Assembly (NCBI RefSeq): GCF_051348905.1
Contig: NC_135234.1
Span: 207,996,099 to 208,060,098, forward strand
Direction of reading: 5' to 3'
Source of the DNA: Ranitomeya variabilis
Lineage: Eukaryota; Chordata; Amphibia; Anura; Dendrobatidae
Length of the DNA stretch: 64,000 nt
The position numbers and the translations under genes were made by a program. The notes below the pieces were generated by a model. It searched no databases, was not told the origin of the DNA, and saw only the letters and a program-made list of their open reading frames with translations. How positions within the stretch are numbered: the stretch's first letter is position 1; each line of letters starts with the position of its first letter. Below are positions 11,896 through 23,948 of this stretch, piece by piece.

Positions 11896-12819
11896 CCAGA
11901 GGCCAGACGATGTCAGACAAGAGCCGGAGCCCAGCCTTCTTTCTCCTAGGCCTAGGAAACACCCGTTGTCAGTCAAACACTGAAGATCCAAGAGGAGACT
12001 TCGACTGACAGAGACTGTTTGTGGTGAAAAGAAGGGGACATGAGCGAGACAGGCAGTCACTTCCTACACCAACTTACGGTACAGGGGTCGGCCTGGTTTA
12101 GGACAACTGGTGAGGTGGGGTTCTGCTGAAGCGAAGGAAGTTCAGTGTTCCTTGATCGACTTCGTTAGGAGGACTTACGGCCTAGCGGGAATACCCGGTG
12201 ACTCCTACTAGGGCCATTGTGCCAAGAGAAGCTAGCATATCAGCGCTCCCAGGAACGGGTGTATCAACCCCTGCCGAAGAGACACTAGTATAATCAAACA
12301 AATAAAACAAACCTTCTCCTATCCCAAATCATGAGTCTTTTAAGAGATTTCTCCGATTATTCTGTCTGAACTGTAAAACTTATTCTGTGTTTTGCTTTGT
12401 ATAACCCACTTGTGTTTGTTCTGGTTTTCTATTGTTAAACTGCTTCCCCAGTTCCACAAATTCCCGCCATACCAGAAGTAAATAGTTTTGTTGTCTGTTC
12501 CGCCTCGTTCTAGTCTGTGTGTTGCATTCTGTCACCTGCTTACATATGAGAGCCCTTTTTGCATACCTCCAATTTCATCCAGAGGCATACAAAGTCAAAA
12601 AGATACCGGCTTATCAGACATTATAGTTCTTGGGGGGAATGGCACAGAACAGAGCCTGTTCAGAAGAACATGGAGGCTGGACAGTCACTGTGCCACATGC
12701 AGTACCCTATATAATTGTATGATGTGTGTATAAAAGAGTGGAAGATAGATGACACCCCTGAAGAGACTTGCTGTGGCGAGACATAATCCTTTGTTATCTT
12801 ATTGCATAATATACTATTA
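11896..12819. other. Flank of the hAT insertion, mostly unrecognised
   Basis: The first 88 bases continue the coding-like frame that precedes the hAT element (stop at 11981-11983). AATAAA at 12301-12306 could be a poly(A) signal for the same unit. From about 12310 to 12819 I see only AT-moderate sequence with no open frame, repeat end or RNA gene. Confidence 0.35.
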
Positions 12820-12822
12820 TTA

Positions 12823-13245
12823 GGCCGGTTTCACACTTGCGTGTGGAGCAGCTGCGGACTTCCTCCGTGAAGCCCCGCCCTCCGCCGCTAGCTCCGCCTA
12901 CTTCTGCATGCGGCCGGCATGCGGCCTGTGTACCTATATTTAACATTAGGTACGCAGGTCGTGCGGCTGTATGCGGAGGCTGCCGCATGCGTCGTTTTGA
13001 CGCTGCGGTGACCAGCGTAGGACGCAGCCTGTAGCATTTTTTTTTTTATCTGCAGCGTCAAAACGATGCATGCGGCAGCCTCCGCATACAGCCGCACGAC
13101 CTGCGTACCTAATGTTAAAGATAGGTACGCAGGCCGCATGCGGGAGGCATGCAGAAGTAGGCGGAGCTAGCGGCGGAGGGCGGGGCTTCACGGAGGAAGT
13201 CCGCAGCCCTCCGCAGCTGCTCCACACGCAAGTGTGAAACCGGCC
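12823..13245. mobile_element. Palindromic Harbinger-type MITE
   Basis: The terminal inverted repeat GGCCGGTTTCACACTTGCGT extends almost to the centre, giving two arms of about 200 bp. An exact TTA duplication flanks it (12820-12822 and 13246-13248). A 3-bp TWA target and these ends fit a PIF/Harbinger-mobilised MITE. It has no coding capacity. Confidence 0.85.
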
Positions 13246-13565
13246 TTACATAACACTGATGCACGGTATGGTGATTTTATGGTTAATGATACGGTTTATT
13301 GTAATCCTTTTTAAGTTCAAGTTTTTTTCTTAAAATAGGCAGCTGGATAGGGAAGAGTAACAGCGGGCCAGCCCTTCAGCTGGGAGATATTACTAGGAGG
13401 ATCAGTACATCTAGTACTGTATATACAATAGACCAGGCATGTCAAACACGCGTCCCGAGGGCCGCATGCGGCCCTTCACAGGCATATCTGCGGCCCTCAC
13501 AAAAGTCTCAAACTTTGTCTCTAAATACAAAGTTTGAGACTTTTGTGCAGGCCGCAGATGCTCAA

Positions 13566-13762
13566 AACTTCATGATCAGCACTTCTGGCTCTTCATTCAT
13601 TGGCCCATATCCCTGCATATGACCTGCTTACGTGATCTGCAGCCGACCAACTAGCTCCGTGTCAATCCATGACACGTGTACTTTGGTCGGCTGCTGATCA
13701 CGTAAGCAGGTCATATGCAGGGATATGGGCCAATGAATGAAGAGCCAGAAGTGCTGATCGTG
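13566..13762. repeat. Near-perfect inverted repeat within hAT
   Basis: Arms of about 80 bp (GATCAGCACTTCTGGCTCTT and its complement at the far side) surround a short loop near 13655-13670. This could form a long hairpin. It may be a small foldback insertion, but I see no clear target duplication. Confidence 0.8.
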
Positions 13763-15065
13763 AGTTTTGTACATCTGCGGCTCGCGTGGCTGCTGATCAC
13801 CGTCCAAAGTCAGTTTTGTTGTGAGCGGAGGAAGAGTCGTGGCTGAGAGTGACTGGGATACTGTGACCGTGCTGAGGAAGAAGGGACCCACTGCCGCACA
13901 GGCAAAGTCCAAGCAAGTGAGTGGCCCTCCTGTATGTAACCATTAAAAACTAAAGAGAGGGGTGAGCACTCAGATTATAAATAATTGTGATGCAAATGGA
14001 GAGCTGTTACTCTATGAACTGGTGGAACACCATCTGTATGTAACCTGCCATTGGTGCTGTTAGCGTAGCTACTGGGGGGGCAGAGGAGGCCATCGCCCCG
14101 GGCCCTGTCACATGTAGGGGCCCACTGGGAGCCAGGGCAGGGCCACTTCTGTGACGAGGGAGAACACCGCATAGGAGCAGAGCAGTATAATGTCTGCTCC
14201 TGTCTGACAGACTCTGCAAGCTGCTAGCACAGTGGCGGCTGCAGTCTCCCCCTGCAGTGAATGGTTTCGCCCGTCTGACCTGATCATGAAGCTTTTCCTG
14301 GCTGCAGTTTTCTTCACTCTGTGCACGCTGGGATTGGCTCAGGCACGCTGGGTCCTAGTGCCCACACCTTGCATTTTCACTCACACTTCCTGGTCCTGCC
14401 TGGCCTGCAGTGCAAACTTCATCAGTAAGTGGGGATGGAACTTATTAGGTTTATTAAATTCAGGTATGTCACTGTGAGACCGTTGGGGGGCTGAAAGTGA
14501 GTGAGGGGGGACAGGGTACTGGGGGTGAATGTAAGACCATGGGGGTATTGTGGGGCAGAAGGTGGGTGAGGTGGGACAGGGCACTGAGGGGGTGGATGTG
14601 AGTTGATGGGGGTATTGGGACTGAAGTGGGGGAGGGGGGACAGGTCACTGGGGGCTGAATATTATAATGTTTAGTTTTGATATTATATGTACTCCATCAC
14701 ATAATATTTGCTGTCTGGGGAGGCTGGAGATGAGGGGGTAGGGGGCTATTGATACGTACCACCTGGGTCTTTTATGAGTATTAGTATAAGGAGCCCACAT
14801 ACAGTAACCAAGAGCTGCATCACATTTACAGCACCACTCCAGCATTATTATTTATTTCATTGCTGGAGCGGTGCTGAAAATCCCCGTCCCCTGCCCTTTG
14901 TCTGATACTCACCTTCTGGCGTTTTCATCTGTTTTAGTCTCCGCTCGGCTCCGTCTCCTGCAGTTTGTGGCCTGTCCGAGGCTCCAGTGTTTCATGGAGC
15001 AGCGCAGAGGTCACTAATCAATGTGAGTCTGTGGGAGCCTCGTTCTGGCCTCTTTCTCACTGTCA

Positions 15066-15342
15066 GGCTATGTGCACATGGTGCGGATTGGCCGCTGCGG
15101 ATTCGCAGCAGTTTTCCATCTGGTTTACAGTACCATGTAAACCTATGGAAAACCAAATCCGCAGTGCCATTGGTGCGTGAAATACCGCGTGGAAACGCTG
15201 CGTTGTATTTTCCGCAGCATGTCAATTCTTTTTGCGGATTCCGCAGCGTTTTACACCTGCTCCTGTATAGGAACCCGCAGGTGTAATCCGAACTAAAAAC
15301 ACAGGAAATCCGTACACGAATCTGCAATAAGTGCACATAGCC
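15066..15342. mobile_element. Harbinger-type MITE nested in hAT
   Basis: The ends are GGCTATGTGCACA and TGTGCACATAGCC type, flanked by TCA on both sides (15063-15065 and 15343-15345). The body is a run of CCGCAG and GCGGAT motifs shared with the copies at 23227 and 23577. Confidence 0.8.
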
Positions 15343-15527
15343 TCATAGTCTTACATTGAGCGCTTGTGACATAGCATATCAAGTGCTTCCTTGCAAAACT
15401 AAGCTTATGGAAGTCGCAGTTGTCAAATTAAAATTTAGTTCATTTTCCTACGTGCAAAGAGTTAAAAAACACAGCTAATACTGAGTCTGTACTTATCTTT
15501 GCTAAGTATGACAGTCATCTGAAGCTA

Positions 15528-15971
15528 TTGTCAAAGGAATTCCAGGAAATATATTGTGATTTCTCATCTTTTGAACATCAGTTTGCATTATTCTCAGCAC
15601 CATTCACCTTTGATGTTGCAAAGGCAGAAGAAAGCCTGCAGATGGAACTTTTAGAAATACAATCTGATTCTACACTCAGAACAAAGTATCTTGAAGTGAG
15701 AATACCTGGTTTCTTTTCATACCTTCCTGAAAAGTTTAACAACTTTAAAAAGTTTGCCACAAAGATTATGGCAATGTTTGGTTCAACCTATGTTTGCGAA
15801 CAGTTATTTTCTTTTATGAAACTAACAAAATCTTCTCAGAGAACAAGGCTGACTGATCACCACTTATCATCTTTGATCAAAGTAGGCACTGCGTTGTCAT
15901 TTCAGCCTGATATACGAACAATTGTTAGCACAAAGAGGTGTCAAGCCTCAGGACAAAACACTAATGATTGA
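15528..15971 (+). pseudogene. hAT transposase C-terminal fragment (GTF2IRD2-like)
   Basis: An open frame of 147 codons resembles the C-terminal part of hAT-Charlie transposases, including the domain captured by vertebrate GTF2IRD2. Its key block is KIMAMFGSTYVCEQLFSFMK, followed by SRLTD-like RTRLTDHHLSSLIK. This is the hAT dimerisation region. The catalytic core upstream is missing or degraded, so the frame cannot encode an active transposase. It ends with a TGA in front of AT-rich sequence and the element's right terminus. Domestication cannot be excluded from sequence, but nothing supports it. Confidence 0.8.
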
Positions 15972-16331
15972 AAAAAATGATAGCAAATAAATGTTTAGTT
16001 TTTAATTGCTGTATTTTTGTTAAATATATTAGTTGCTGTTGCGCACTGCAAATATATGTTGCTGTTACATATCTTGTTTTCATGACTGCTGTTAAAATAC
16101 GTGTGTGACATTAGCTGCTGTGTGCGGCCCTCGCAACAACCTCTTGTTACTCATGTGGCCCTCGGGGTACCCCGAGTTTGACATGCCTGCAATAGACTGT
16201 ATTGTAGCGCATGTTTCCTATGCTAGGCACCGTACAGTGAAGTTTTGGCACCAACTACTCATTTTGGTAGTTTAGATGTGACTGAGCATTAACTAGGTAT
16301 AGAGGAAAATCTGGAAGAAGGGTAATGGTCT

Positions 16332-16721
16332 AAAGGGAATCTGTCACCTGGTTTTTGCTACCTAATGTGAGAGCAGCATAATATAGGAAAAGAGATCCTG
16401 ATACCAATGATGTATTACTTATATTACTGGACGTAGCAGCTGTGACACAATCAGAGTTTTTAAGTGTAGCTTGTAGCAGAGCTCAAAAAGCTAACCCCGC
16501 CCACACCACAGCTTTCTGTGTACTTTATCTGGTCAGTGGTCAGTCTAGCAGTCATGTGAGCTATTGTCAGGGCAGTGATAATCTCCAGGTGATATAACCT
16601 TCATTAACTTAAACAACAGCACACAGCCAAAAAAGTAACCCATCACTGATATCTGTGTTTCACCCCATATTTTCTGCTGTCCTCAGATTATACAGCAAAA
16701 ATCTGCTGACAGATTCACTTT
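16332..16721. mobile_element. MITE with AAAGGGAATCTGTCACC ends
   Basis: The left end AAAGGGAATCTGTCACC faces the right end TGACAGATTCACTTT about 390 bp away. The same termini occur at 45196-45463, 54600-54623 and 54680-54704, so this is a family of short non-autonomous elements. Confidence 0.7.
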
Positions 16722-18417
16722 AATCTATAATTAGACCCCTGGATGTTGTTGGAGTTTAGTTTGTAACTTAGAATCACAGTGGTGAGACTGAGGAACAAAG
16801 ACAAGCTCTAATGAGGGCAAGTGTTTTAGAAAGGACAAGAATACCATGCTTCTCTACTGACTCTGATATGTGGCTGAAAATTTGGAGTACAGCTGGCAGA
16901 CCGAGGTCCATAGGTTGGGAAAGGAGAAAAAGGAGCGCCATCTGTGGTCCAGAAGAGAAGCAGTGAGTATCTGAGGACCCTGAGACAGCATAGGGCCAGG
17001 GACATAGGCTATGTATATCTCCCAACTTTTGAAGAACAGAAAGCAGGACACACAAACTGCAAAATTTTAGGCCAGGCTGCTACCCAAAACCCCATACACT
17101 TACAATTTCATTCTCACCTGGCAACATTAAGAGTTTAGAAACTGATGGATAACGCTTTGCAAGCTGTGTTCACACTACTGCTAAACCTTTTTATTGTCCT
17201 GTCTGAAATAGAAGCAGAAAAATAGAAACTTCTCAAGCAAAGAAAAAAAGGGACTGGCACTAGTGGAACACCTAAATCACACGTGGAGATGGTAGATCCT
17301 GTATTTCTGAAGTATAGCAGTTCAACTGGTGTGCGGTGCTCAGCATTGAAAAACAACGTGTTTGCAAAATATTTGAAGAAAATGCAGCACTCACCAAGTT
17401 GAAAAGAAATTCATAAGTCCTTTATTCCACAATGCGGGACATGGAGGACAAATTGGACGTTCAGGTTATGGAGGCGTGCGGGGAGAGAAAGTAGACTACG
17501 GCTGTTTCACGTGTGATTGCTTCAACTGGACCCGTTGAAGACAGATAGACTGATGAACCGCTTCTGTCTTCTCTCAAGGCACTGCGCCTCATTTGTACAG
17601 TGCTGCGCGGTGTGAGCTCAGCTCACCGTTGCTTCACTGATGATGGTGCAGCAGCACACTTGGCTCACCGCCTGGCACAGTAGGACAGAACCCAAAATCT
17701 GGGACTGTCCCGCTGGATTTAGGCCAGATCAGAGCTATGGCAACATTTAAGCTGAACTTGAAAGCGACACAGCCAAGCTGGGACACCGATTGAACACTGG
17801 GAGCGGGCTGAGGGTGGAACGAAAGTAATATTCTATCAGGAGAGATGGAAGGCCTTCCAACGGCAATGAGTGTGACTGCTCAATGCTATTGGCCACCACA
17901 TGGAAACAGAAGATGTAATGAACCTGCCGTTCTCTGTATAATAGGTCTATCAAGTTCATCAGTAAGTTCCAGTTTATTTTTATAAGAATCCTTCCTTGTC
18001 TACACTGTAAGTCTGGAGGTAATGTGTCATCTGCAGCAGTTAACGACACACACACCCTGAAGAACCCGTTTCACTGGTGTCGAGGGTCACAGCAAGACAC
18101 CGCAGTACTCGTCGTGACCCTTATATGTGAATGAGCATGCATATGTTACTGCTGATGTCACCTCTGGTGTACCGTAAGGCCACAGCAAAATCCAGAACTC
18201 GGCAGATCAGCCTGCAGGTTTTATTTGCAGCAGTCTTTTTTGGGGCTGCATGGCAACCAGGTTTAATTTAAACCAATTCACATGTGTTATTCTGTACTTT
18301 GTTGCAGATTTTTGGCACTTGTGATCTCTGCCATACGATGCTTCCCTGGAAACACCATCTGAACTTCTAAACCAAAAAGTGTCTAATTACAGCCACATGG
18401 AAATGCACATCTGCATA
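16722..18417. other. Intergenic, nothing firmly recognised
   Basis: No open frame with protein features, no RNA gene and no terminal repeats that I can pair. Around 17390-17560 the text resembles an old interspersed repeat (CTTTATTCCACAATGCGGG and following), but the class is unclear. Confidence 0.3.
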
Positions 18418-18420
18418 TTA

Positions 18421-18820
18421 GGGTACCGTCTCACAGTGGCACTTTGGTCGCTACGACGGCACGATCTGTGACGTTCCAGCGTCGCTTATCGCTCCAGCGT
18501 CGTAGACTGCGGTCACACTTTACAATGCACGGCGCTGGAGCGATAATTTCATGACGTATTTGCGATGTAGAAGCCGTTGGTTACTGTGCGCACATCGTAT
18601 ACAATATCGTGCACACCTTTGTTACACGATGCGATCATGCCGCCACAGCGGGACACTTGACGACGAAAGAAAGTTTCAAACGATCTGCTACGACGTACGA
18701 TTCTCAGCGGGGTCCCTGATCGCAGTAGCGTGTCAGACACAGCGAGATCGTATGTATATAGCTGGAATGTCACGGATCGTGCCGTCGTAGCGACCAAAGT
18801 GCCACTGTGAGACAGTACCC
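18421..18820. mobile_element. Palindromic MITE, 400 bp
   Basis: The terminal inverted repeats GGGTACCGTCTCACAGTGGC and GCCACTGTGAGACAGTACCC are flanked by TTA on both sides (18418-18420 and 18821-18823). Arms continue inward (TTTGGTCGCTACGACGGCAC with complement near 18783). Harbinger-type target and structure. Confidence 0.85.
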
Positions 18821-19253
18821 TTAGACTCACAAAAGGATTCTGTGGTCTGAACTATCCTTTACATCATCCCATATTGAAAGCCAACAAGTTCATTGTGGAT
18901 GGTCTTGTTACTGTGGTCCCCGATCAGCTATTTAATTTATGGAACGTTTTGCAGTTGTTGTGTTTTCTGTGCAATTTAATAAGGATACATTTAAGACATA
19001 TTTTTAAATTTTGTTGAATGTTTTATTTTTCTAAAATTAGAACAAAAAGATAACTCTTGCCATTAACTTCCAATGTACAAAACCAGTATTAATCCAGATT
19101 CTGTTCTTCCAGAGGTTGTCCACTGCTCGGACAGGCCTGTGAGATCCAGCTATAGGCTGTGTCAGTGAGACATTGTGAGTCTGATGCATTGCTGTACACG
19201 AGTGCTGCAGTGCATGACACCAGAGATCAAAATAATCCAGTTCAAACTACTAA

Positions 19254-19449
19254 GGCCGGGGACACACTGGTGCGAGATACGGCCGAGTCTCGCTGGTTAA
19301 AAGCAAGCTGTGGCACCTGCATTCCGGAGCGGAGCGTGCAGCTCCATGTATTGCTATGCAGCCGCACGCTCTGCTCCGGAGTGCAGGTGCCACAGCTTGC
19401 TTTTAACCAGCGAGACTCGGCCGTATCTCGCACCAGTGTGTCCCCGGCC
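19254..19449. mobile_element. Perfectly folding MITE, 196 bp
   Basis: Almost the whole element is one hairpin. GGCCGGGGACACACTGGTGC at the left is complemented at the right, and the match runs through the arms to a short loop near 19350. An exact TAA duplication lies at 19251-19253 and 19450-19452. The second TAA is also the left border of the giant palindrome at 19453. Confidence 0.9.
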
Positions 19450-19452
19450 TAA

Positions 19453-21934
19453 GGGCTCATTTCCACTGCCGAGAGACAAATCGGTCCGTAATCTGGACCG
19501 AAAAAACGGATGTAACGTATGCGATTGTCATGCAAGTGCAATGCGAGTGCAATGCGATTTTTAATCGCATCATCCGTATGACATCAGTATGACATCCGTA
19601 TTGCTGTCCGATTTTTACGCACCAGTGTCCTTTGAAAAGCCGGCAAATCAGCGCCGTGTACAGTAAAATCACACTGACAGGTTAGAATAGAGTAGATATA
19701 TGCACATAGAATGTGTGTATATACATATATATATGTCAGTGAGACACCTATATATGTATATTTATATTTAATGCAGCGCTAGATAGCATAAAAGCCGCTA
19801 ATTCAATTGCCGGCTTTTGCTCTCTCCTTCACAAACCCGACATGATATGAGACATGGTTTACATACAGTAAACCATCTCATATCCCCTTTTTTTTTGCAT
19901 ATTCCACACTACTAATGTTAGTAGTGTGTATGTGCAAAATTTGGCCGCTGTAGCTGCTCAAATAAAGGGTTAAATGGCGGAAAAAATTGGCGTGGGCTCC
20001 CGCGCAATTTTCTCCGCCAGAATGGTAAAGCCAGTGACTGAGGGCAGATATTAATAGCCAGGAGAGGGTCCATGGTTATTGGCCCCCCCGTGGCTACAAA
20101 CATCTGCCCCCAGCCACCCCAGAAAAGGCACATCTGTAAGATGCGCCTATTCTGGCACTTGGCCACTCTCTTCCCACTCCCTGTAGCGGTGGGATATGGG
20201 GTAATGAAGGGTTAATGCCACCTTGCTATTGTAAGGTGACATTAAGCCAGATTAATAATGGAGAGGCGTCAATTATGACACCTATCCATTATTAATCCAA
20301 TTGTTGGAAAGGGTTAAAAAACACACACACACATGATTTAAAAGTAGTTTAATGAAATAAACACAGCGGTTGTTGTAATAATTTATTGTTCTCTCAATCC
20401 ATTAGGAAACCCTCGCTTTGAAAAATAATAAACGCACAAGATACATACCTTCTGGTGAACCGTCTCGTCCCACAAAGTAATCCATCTGAAGGGGTTAACT
20501 AATATTACAGGCAGGAGCCCTGCTAAATGCAGCGGTGCTCGTGCTTGTAATTCCCCAGCGAATGAATGAAATGTAGGTCATTGACCTACATTTCCTTCAG
20601 TCGCGGTGATGCGCCCCCTGGTGGATGTCCTCATATGACCTGGAGCGTGGGAAAAAGTTCCCAGGCTGCAGTTCATGAGAACATCCACCAGAGGGCGCCT
20701 CACCGCGACTGAATGTAAGTATAGATCCTGCTTTCCTTTCAGCACCCGGGGATTACAGGCACGAGCGAGTGGTTTATCGCAGCTCTGCCTGTAATATTAG
20801 TTAACCCCTTCAGATGGATTACTTCGTGGGACGAGACGGTTCACCAGAAGGTATGTATCTTGTGCGTTTATTATTTTTCCAAGCGAGGGTGTTCCTGATG
20901 GATTGAGAGAACAATAAATTATTACAACAACCGCTGTGTTTATTTCATTAAACTACTTTTAAATCATGTGTGTGTGTGTTTTTTAACCCTTTCCAACAAT
21001 TGGATTAATAATGGATAGGTGTCATAATTGACGCCTCTCCATTATTAATCTGGCTTAATGTCACCTTCCAATAGCAAGGTGGCATTAACCCTTCATTACC
21101 CCATATCCCACCACTACAGGGAGTGGGAAGAGAGTGGCCAAGTGCCAGAATAGGCGCATCTTCCAGATGTGCCTTTTCTGGGGTGGCTGGGGGCAGATGT
21201 TTTTAGCCACGGGGGGGCCAATAACCATGGACCCTCTCTAGGCTATTAATATCTGCCCTCAGTCACTGGCTTTACCATTCTGGCGGAGAAAATTGCGCGG
21301 GAGCCCACGCCAATTTTTTCCGCCATTTAACCCTTTATTTGAGCAGCTACAGCGGCCAAATTTTGCACATACACACTACTAACATTAGTAGTGTGGAATA
21401 TGCAAAAAAAAAGGGGATATGAGATGGTTTACTGTATGTAAACCATGTCTCATATCATGTCGGGTTTGTGAAGGAGAGAGCAAAAGCCGGCAATTGAATT
21501 AGCGGCTTTTATGCTATCTAGCGCTGCATTAAATATAAATATACATATATAGGTGTCTCACTGACATATATATATGTATATACACACATTCTATGTGCAT
21601 ATATCTACTCTATTCTAACCTGTCAGTGTGATTTTACTGTACACCGCGCTGAATTGCCGGCTTTTCAAAGGACACCGGTGCGTAAAAATCGGACAGAACT
21701 CGCATGGTGCGAGTGCTGTGCGATTTTTTTCTCGCACCCATTGACTTGCATTGGCGAGTCTCGTCCGAGACTCGCAGCAAATCGCAGCAAGCTGCGATTT
21801 TTTTCTCAGTCCGATTTCGGCCAAGAAAAAAATCGCAAATGAAAAGACACCTATTGAATAACATTGGTCCGAGTGCAATCCGATTTTTTATCGGATTGCA
21901 CTCGTCCGTTTTCCTCGCCAGTGGAAATGAGCCC
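19453..21934. mobile_element. Giant 2.5-kb palindromic foldback element
   Basis: The ends GGGCTCATTTCCACTG and CAGTGGAAATGAGCCC begin two arms of about 1.2 kb each. They match almost throughout: for example TATATGCACATAGAATGTG, TGCAGCGCTAGATAGCAT and GAACCGTCTCGTCCCAC each recur as complements. The centre, near 20656, holds CAGTCGCGGTGATGCGCCCC against its complement. Flanking triplets are TAA and TTA. There is no coding capacity. It looks like an oversized Harbinger-type MITE; related subterminal text occurs at 30785-31555. Confidence 0.85.
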
Positions 21935-21937
21935 TTA

Positions 21938-22634
21938 CACTGATCTACAAAGCCTTCCACAATCTGTCTCCTCCCTATATCTCTGAACTAATCTCCCGAT
22001 ATCTTCCCTCACGTAATCTCCGGTCCTCCCAAGACCTCCTTCTCTCCTCCACACTTATTTGTTCCTCACACAACCGCCTCTAAGATTTCTCCCGAATATC
22101 CCCCATCCTCTGGAATTCCACACCTCAACACGTCCGATTATCCACCACCCTCAGATCCTTCAGACGGAACCTGAAAACCCATCTCTTTAGGAAAGCCTAC
22201 AGCCTGCAATAACCATTCTGCCGCCTCACCAACCACCCGAGCTGCTACCTCACCACCACCTGAGCTGCCGCCTCACCACCACCAGAGCTGCCGCGTCACC
22301 AACGCCAGAGCTGCCGCCTCACCACCACCAGAGCTGCCGCCTCACCACCACCAGAGCTGCCGCCTCACCAACCACCCGAGCTGCTACCTCACCACCGCCA
22401 GAGCTGCCGCCTCACCATCACCAGAGCTGCTGCTCCCCCGACCTTCTGTCTCTTCCCCATTATCCCGTAGAATGTAAGTCCGCAAGGACAGGGTCCTCTC
22501 CCCTCTACACCAGTCAGTCATTGTAAATTTGTTTACTGTAAACGATATCTATAACCCTGTACATAACCCCTTTTCTCATATATAGCACCATGGAATTAAT
22601 GGTGCTATATAAATAATAATAATAATAATAATAA
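21938..22634 (+). mobile_element. LINE 3' end with (ATA)n tail
   Basis: The + strand retains the C-terminal end of a non-LTR retrotransposon ORF2. Readable blocks include SPPYISELISRYLPSRNLRS, then ILWNSTPQ and FRRNLKTHLFRKAY, typical of the domain after the reverse transcriptase in L2/Rex-like LINEs. Stops interrupt it. A 3' UTR follows and ends GTGCTATATAAATAATAATA with an (ATA)n tail to 22634. A 24-bp tandem repeat sits in the UTR (22235-22435). Confidence 0.75.
22235..22435. repeat. 24-bp tandem repeat in LINE 3' UTR
   Basis: About eight copies of a unit like CACCACCAGAGCTGCCGCCT plus CACC, with small variants. Confidence 0.85.
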
Positions 22635-22639
22635 ATATT

Positions 22640-23226
22640 ATACATGTCCCACAGTGGGACTAAGGAAAAAAAGTGAAAAAACAAAACAAAATAAAATATG
22701 TAAAAAGGTAAAAAAACACAAAAAAAGACTACACAAATTATGAAAACCTGTTTCACCACGCAAAATGCAGTGTTTGTGATAAAACAAAATTAAACAAAAA
22801 AATTTACACATAATTGGTATCGCCATGTCCGGAATGACCTGCTGTATAAAACTGGCACGTTATTTATTCTGTAAGGCAAAATAAACAAAATAAAATAAAA
22901 AAATGCGCAAAATGTCGCCTTTTCATCATAGCAACTCACAAAAAGTGAATACAAAAGGATCAAAAAGTCATATGCAAAAAAAAAAAAAAATGGTATAAAT
23001 GAAAATGCCAAACTGTCCCGCAAAAAACAAGCCCGGATACGCGCATTTGGCCAAAAAATTAAAAAGCTACAGCTCATAATATGGTGTTTTCCAGTAAAAT
23101 CAATGGTGTCATTGTCCTAAAAATAAGACCTTATATGGCTATGGTGTGGGAAAAATAAAATAGTTACGGCATTTGGACAAAGGGATGAGGAAAAAAACGA
23201 AATCCGTTAATATTAGACACCATATA
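22640..23226. repeat. A-rich interspersed repeat (family S)
   Basis: A-rich sequence with the recognisable block GTCCCGCAAAAAACAAGCCC and AAAATAAAATAGTTACGGC. A similar block occurs at 50195-50480. I know this text as a recurrent frog repeat but cannot name the family. It has no coding content. Confidence 0.55.
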
Positions 23227-23573
23227 GGCTGTGTGCACATGTTGCGGATTGGCCGTTGCGGATCCGCAGCAGTTTTCCATGCGTTGTACAGTACCATGTA
23301 AACCTATGGAAAACCAAATCTGCAGTACACATGCTACGGAAAAAACGTGAGGAAACGTAGCGGTTTATTTTCCGCAGCATGTCAATCCTTTGTGCGGATT
23401 CCGCAGCGTTTTACACCTGCTCCATAATAGGAATCTGCAGGTGTAAAACCACAGGTGGAATCCGCACAAAAACGCAGGAAATCTGCAGGTAAAAGGCAGG
23501 GCGTTTTGCCTGCAGATTTTTCAAAAATGGTGCGGAAAAATCCGCACACTAATCCGCAACGTAGGCACATAGC
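23227..23573. mobile_element. MITE A of an end-to-end series
   Basis: Begins GGCTGTGTGCACATGTTGCG and ends CGTAGGCACATAGC, with repeated CCGCAG/TGCGGA motifs inside. Same family as 15066-15342. Only TAA (23574-23576) separates it from the next copy. Confidence 0.8.
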
Positions 23574-23576
23574 TAA

Positions 23577-23945
23577 GGCTATGTGCACACGCTGCAGATT
23601 TTGCTGCGGATTCGCAGCAGTTTTCCCTGAGTTTACAGTACCATGTAAACCTATGGAAAACAAAATCCGCAGTGCACATGCTGCAGAAAAAAACGGGAGG
23701 AAACGTAGCATTGTTTATTCCGCAGCATGTCAATTCTTTGTGCGAATTCCACAGCGGTTTACACCTGCTCCATAATAGGAATCCGCAGGTGTAAAACCGC
23801 AGGTGGAATCCGCACAAAAACTGCGGTAAATCTGTGGTAATTCCGCAGGTAATCCGCAAGTAATCCGCAGTGTGGTTTACCTGCGGATTTACCAAAATCA
23901 GTCCGGAAAAATCCACAGGACTTTCCACAACGTGTGCGCATAGGC
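23577..23945. mobile_element. MITE B, same family as A
   Basis: Begins GGCTATGTGCACACGCTGCA and ends CAACGTGTGCGCATAGGC. TAA stands on both sides (23574-23576 and 23946-23948). It is about 80 percent like copy A by eye. Confidence 0.82.
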
Positions 23946-23948
23946 TAA

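Larger units (their letters stand above)
13434..16189 (+). mobile_element. hAT-Charlie transposon relic
   Basis: The ends are CAGGCATGTCAAAC and its complement GTTTGACATGCCTG, bounded by an exact 8-bp duplication CAATAGAC (13426-13433 and 16190-16197). Sub-terminal GCGGCCCTC repeats are typical of Charlie elements. Only the last part of the transposase is readable (15528-15971). The interior holds a palindrome (13566-13762), a G-rich tandem stretch (about 14480-14660) and a nested MITE (15066-15342). Confidence 0.88.

Noticed and set aside
12837-13227. Several 65-93 codon frames on both strands
   Set aside because: They lie on the two arms of one palindromic MITE and mirror each other.
19918-20166. 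Open frame of 82 codons in the large palindrome
   Set aside because: Its complement recurs in the other arm and no protein family is recognisable.
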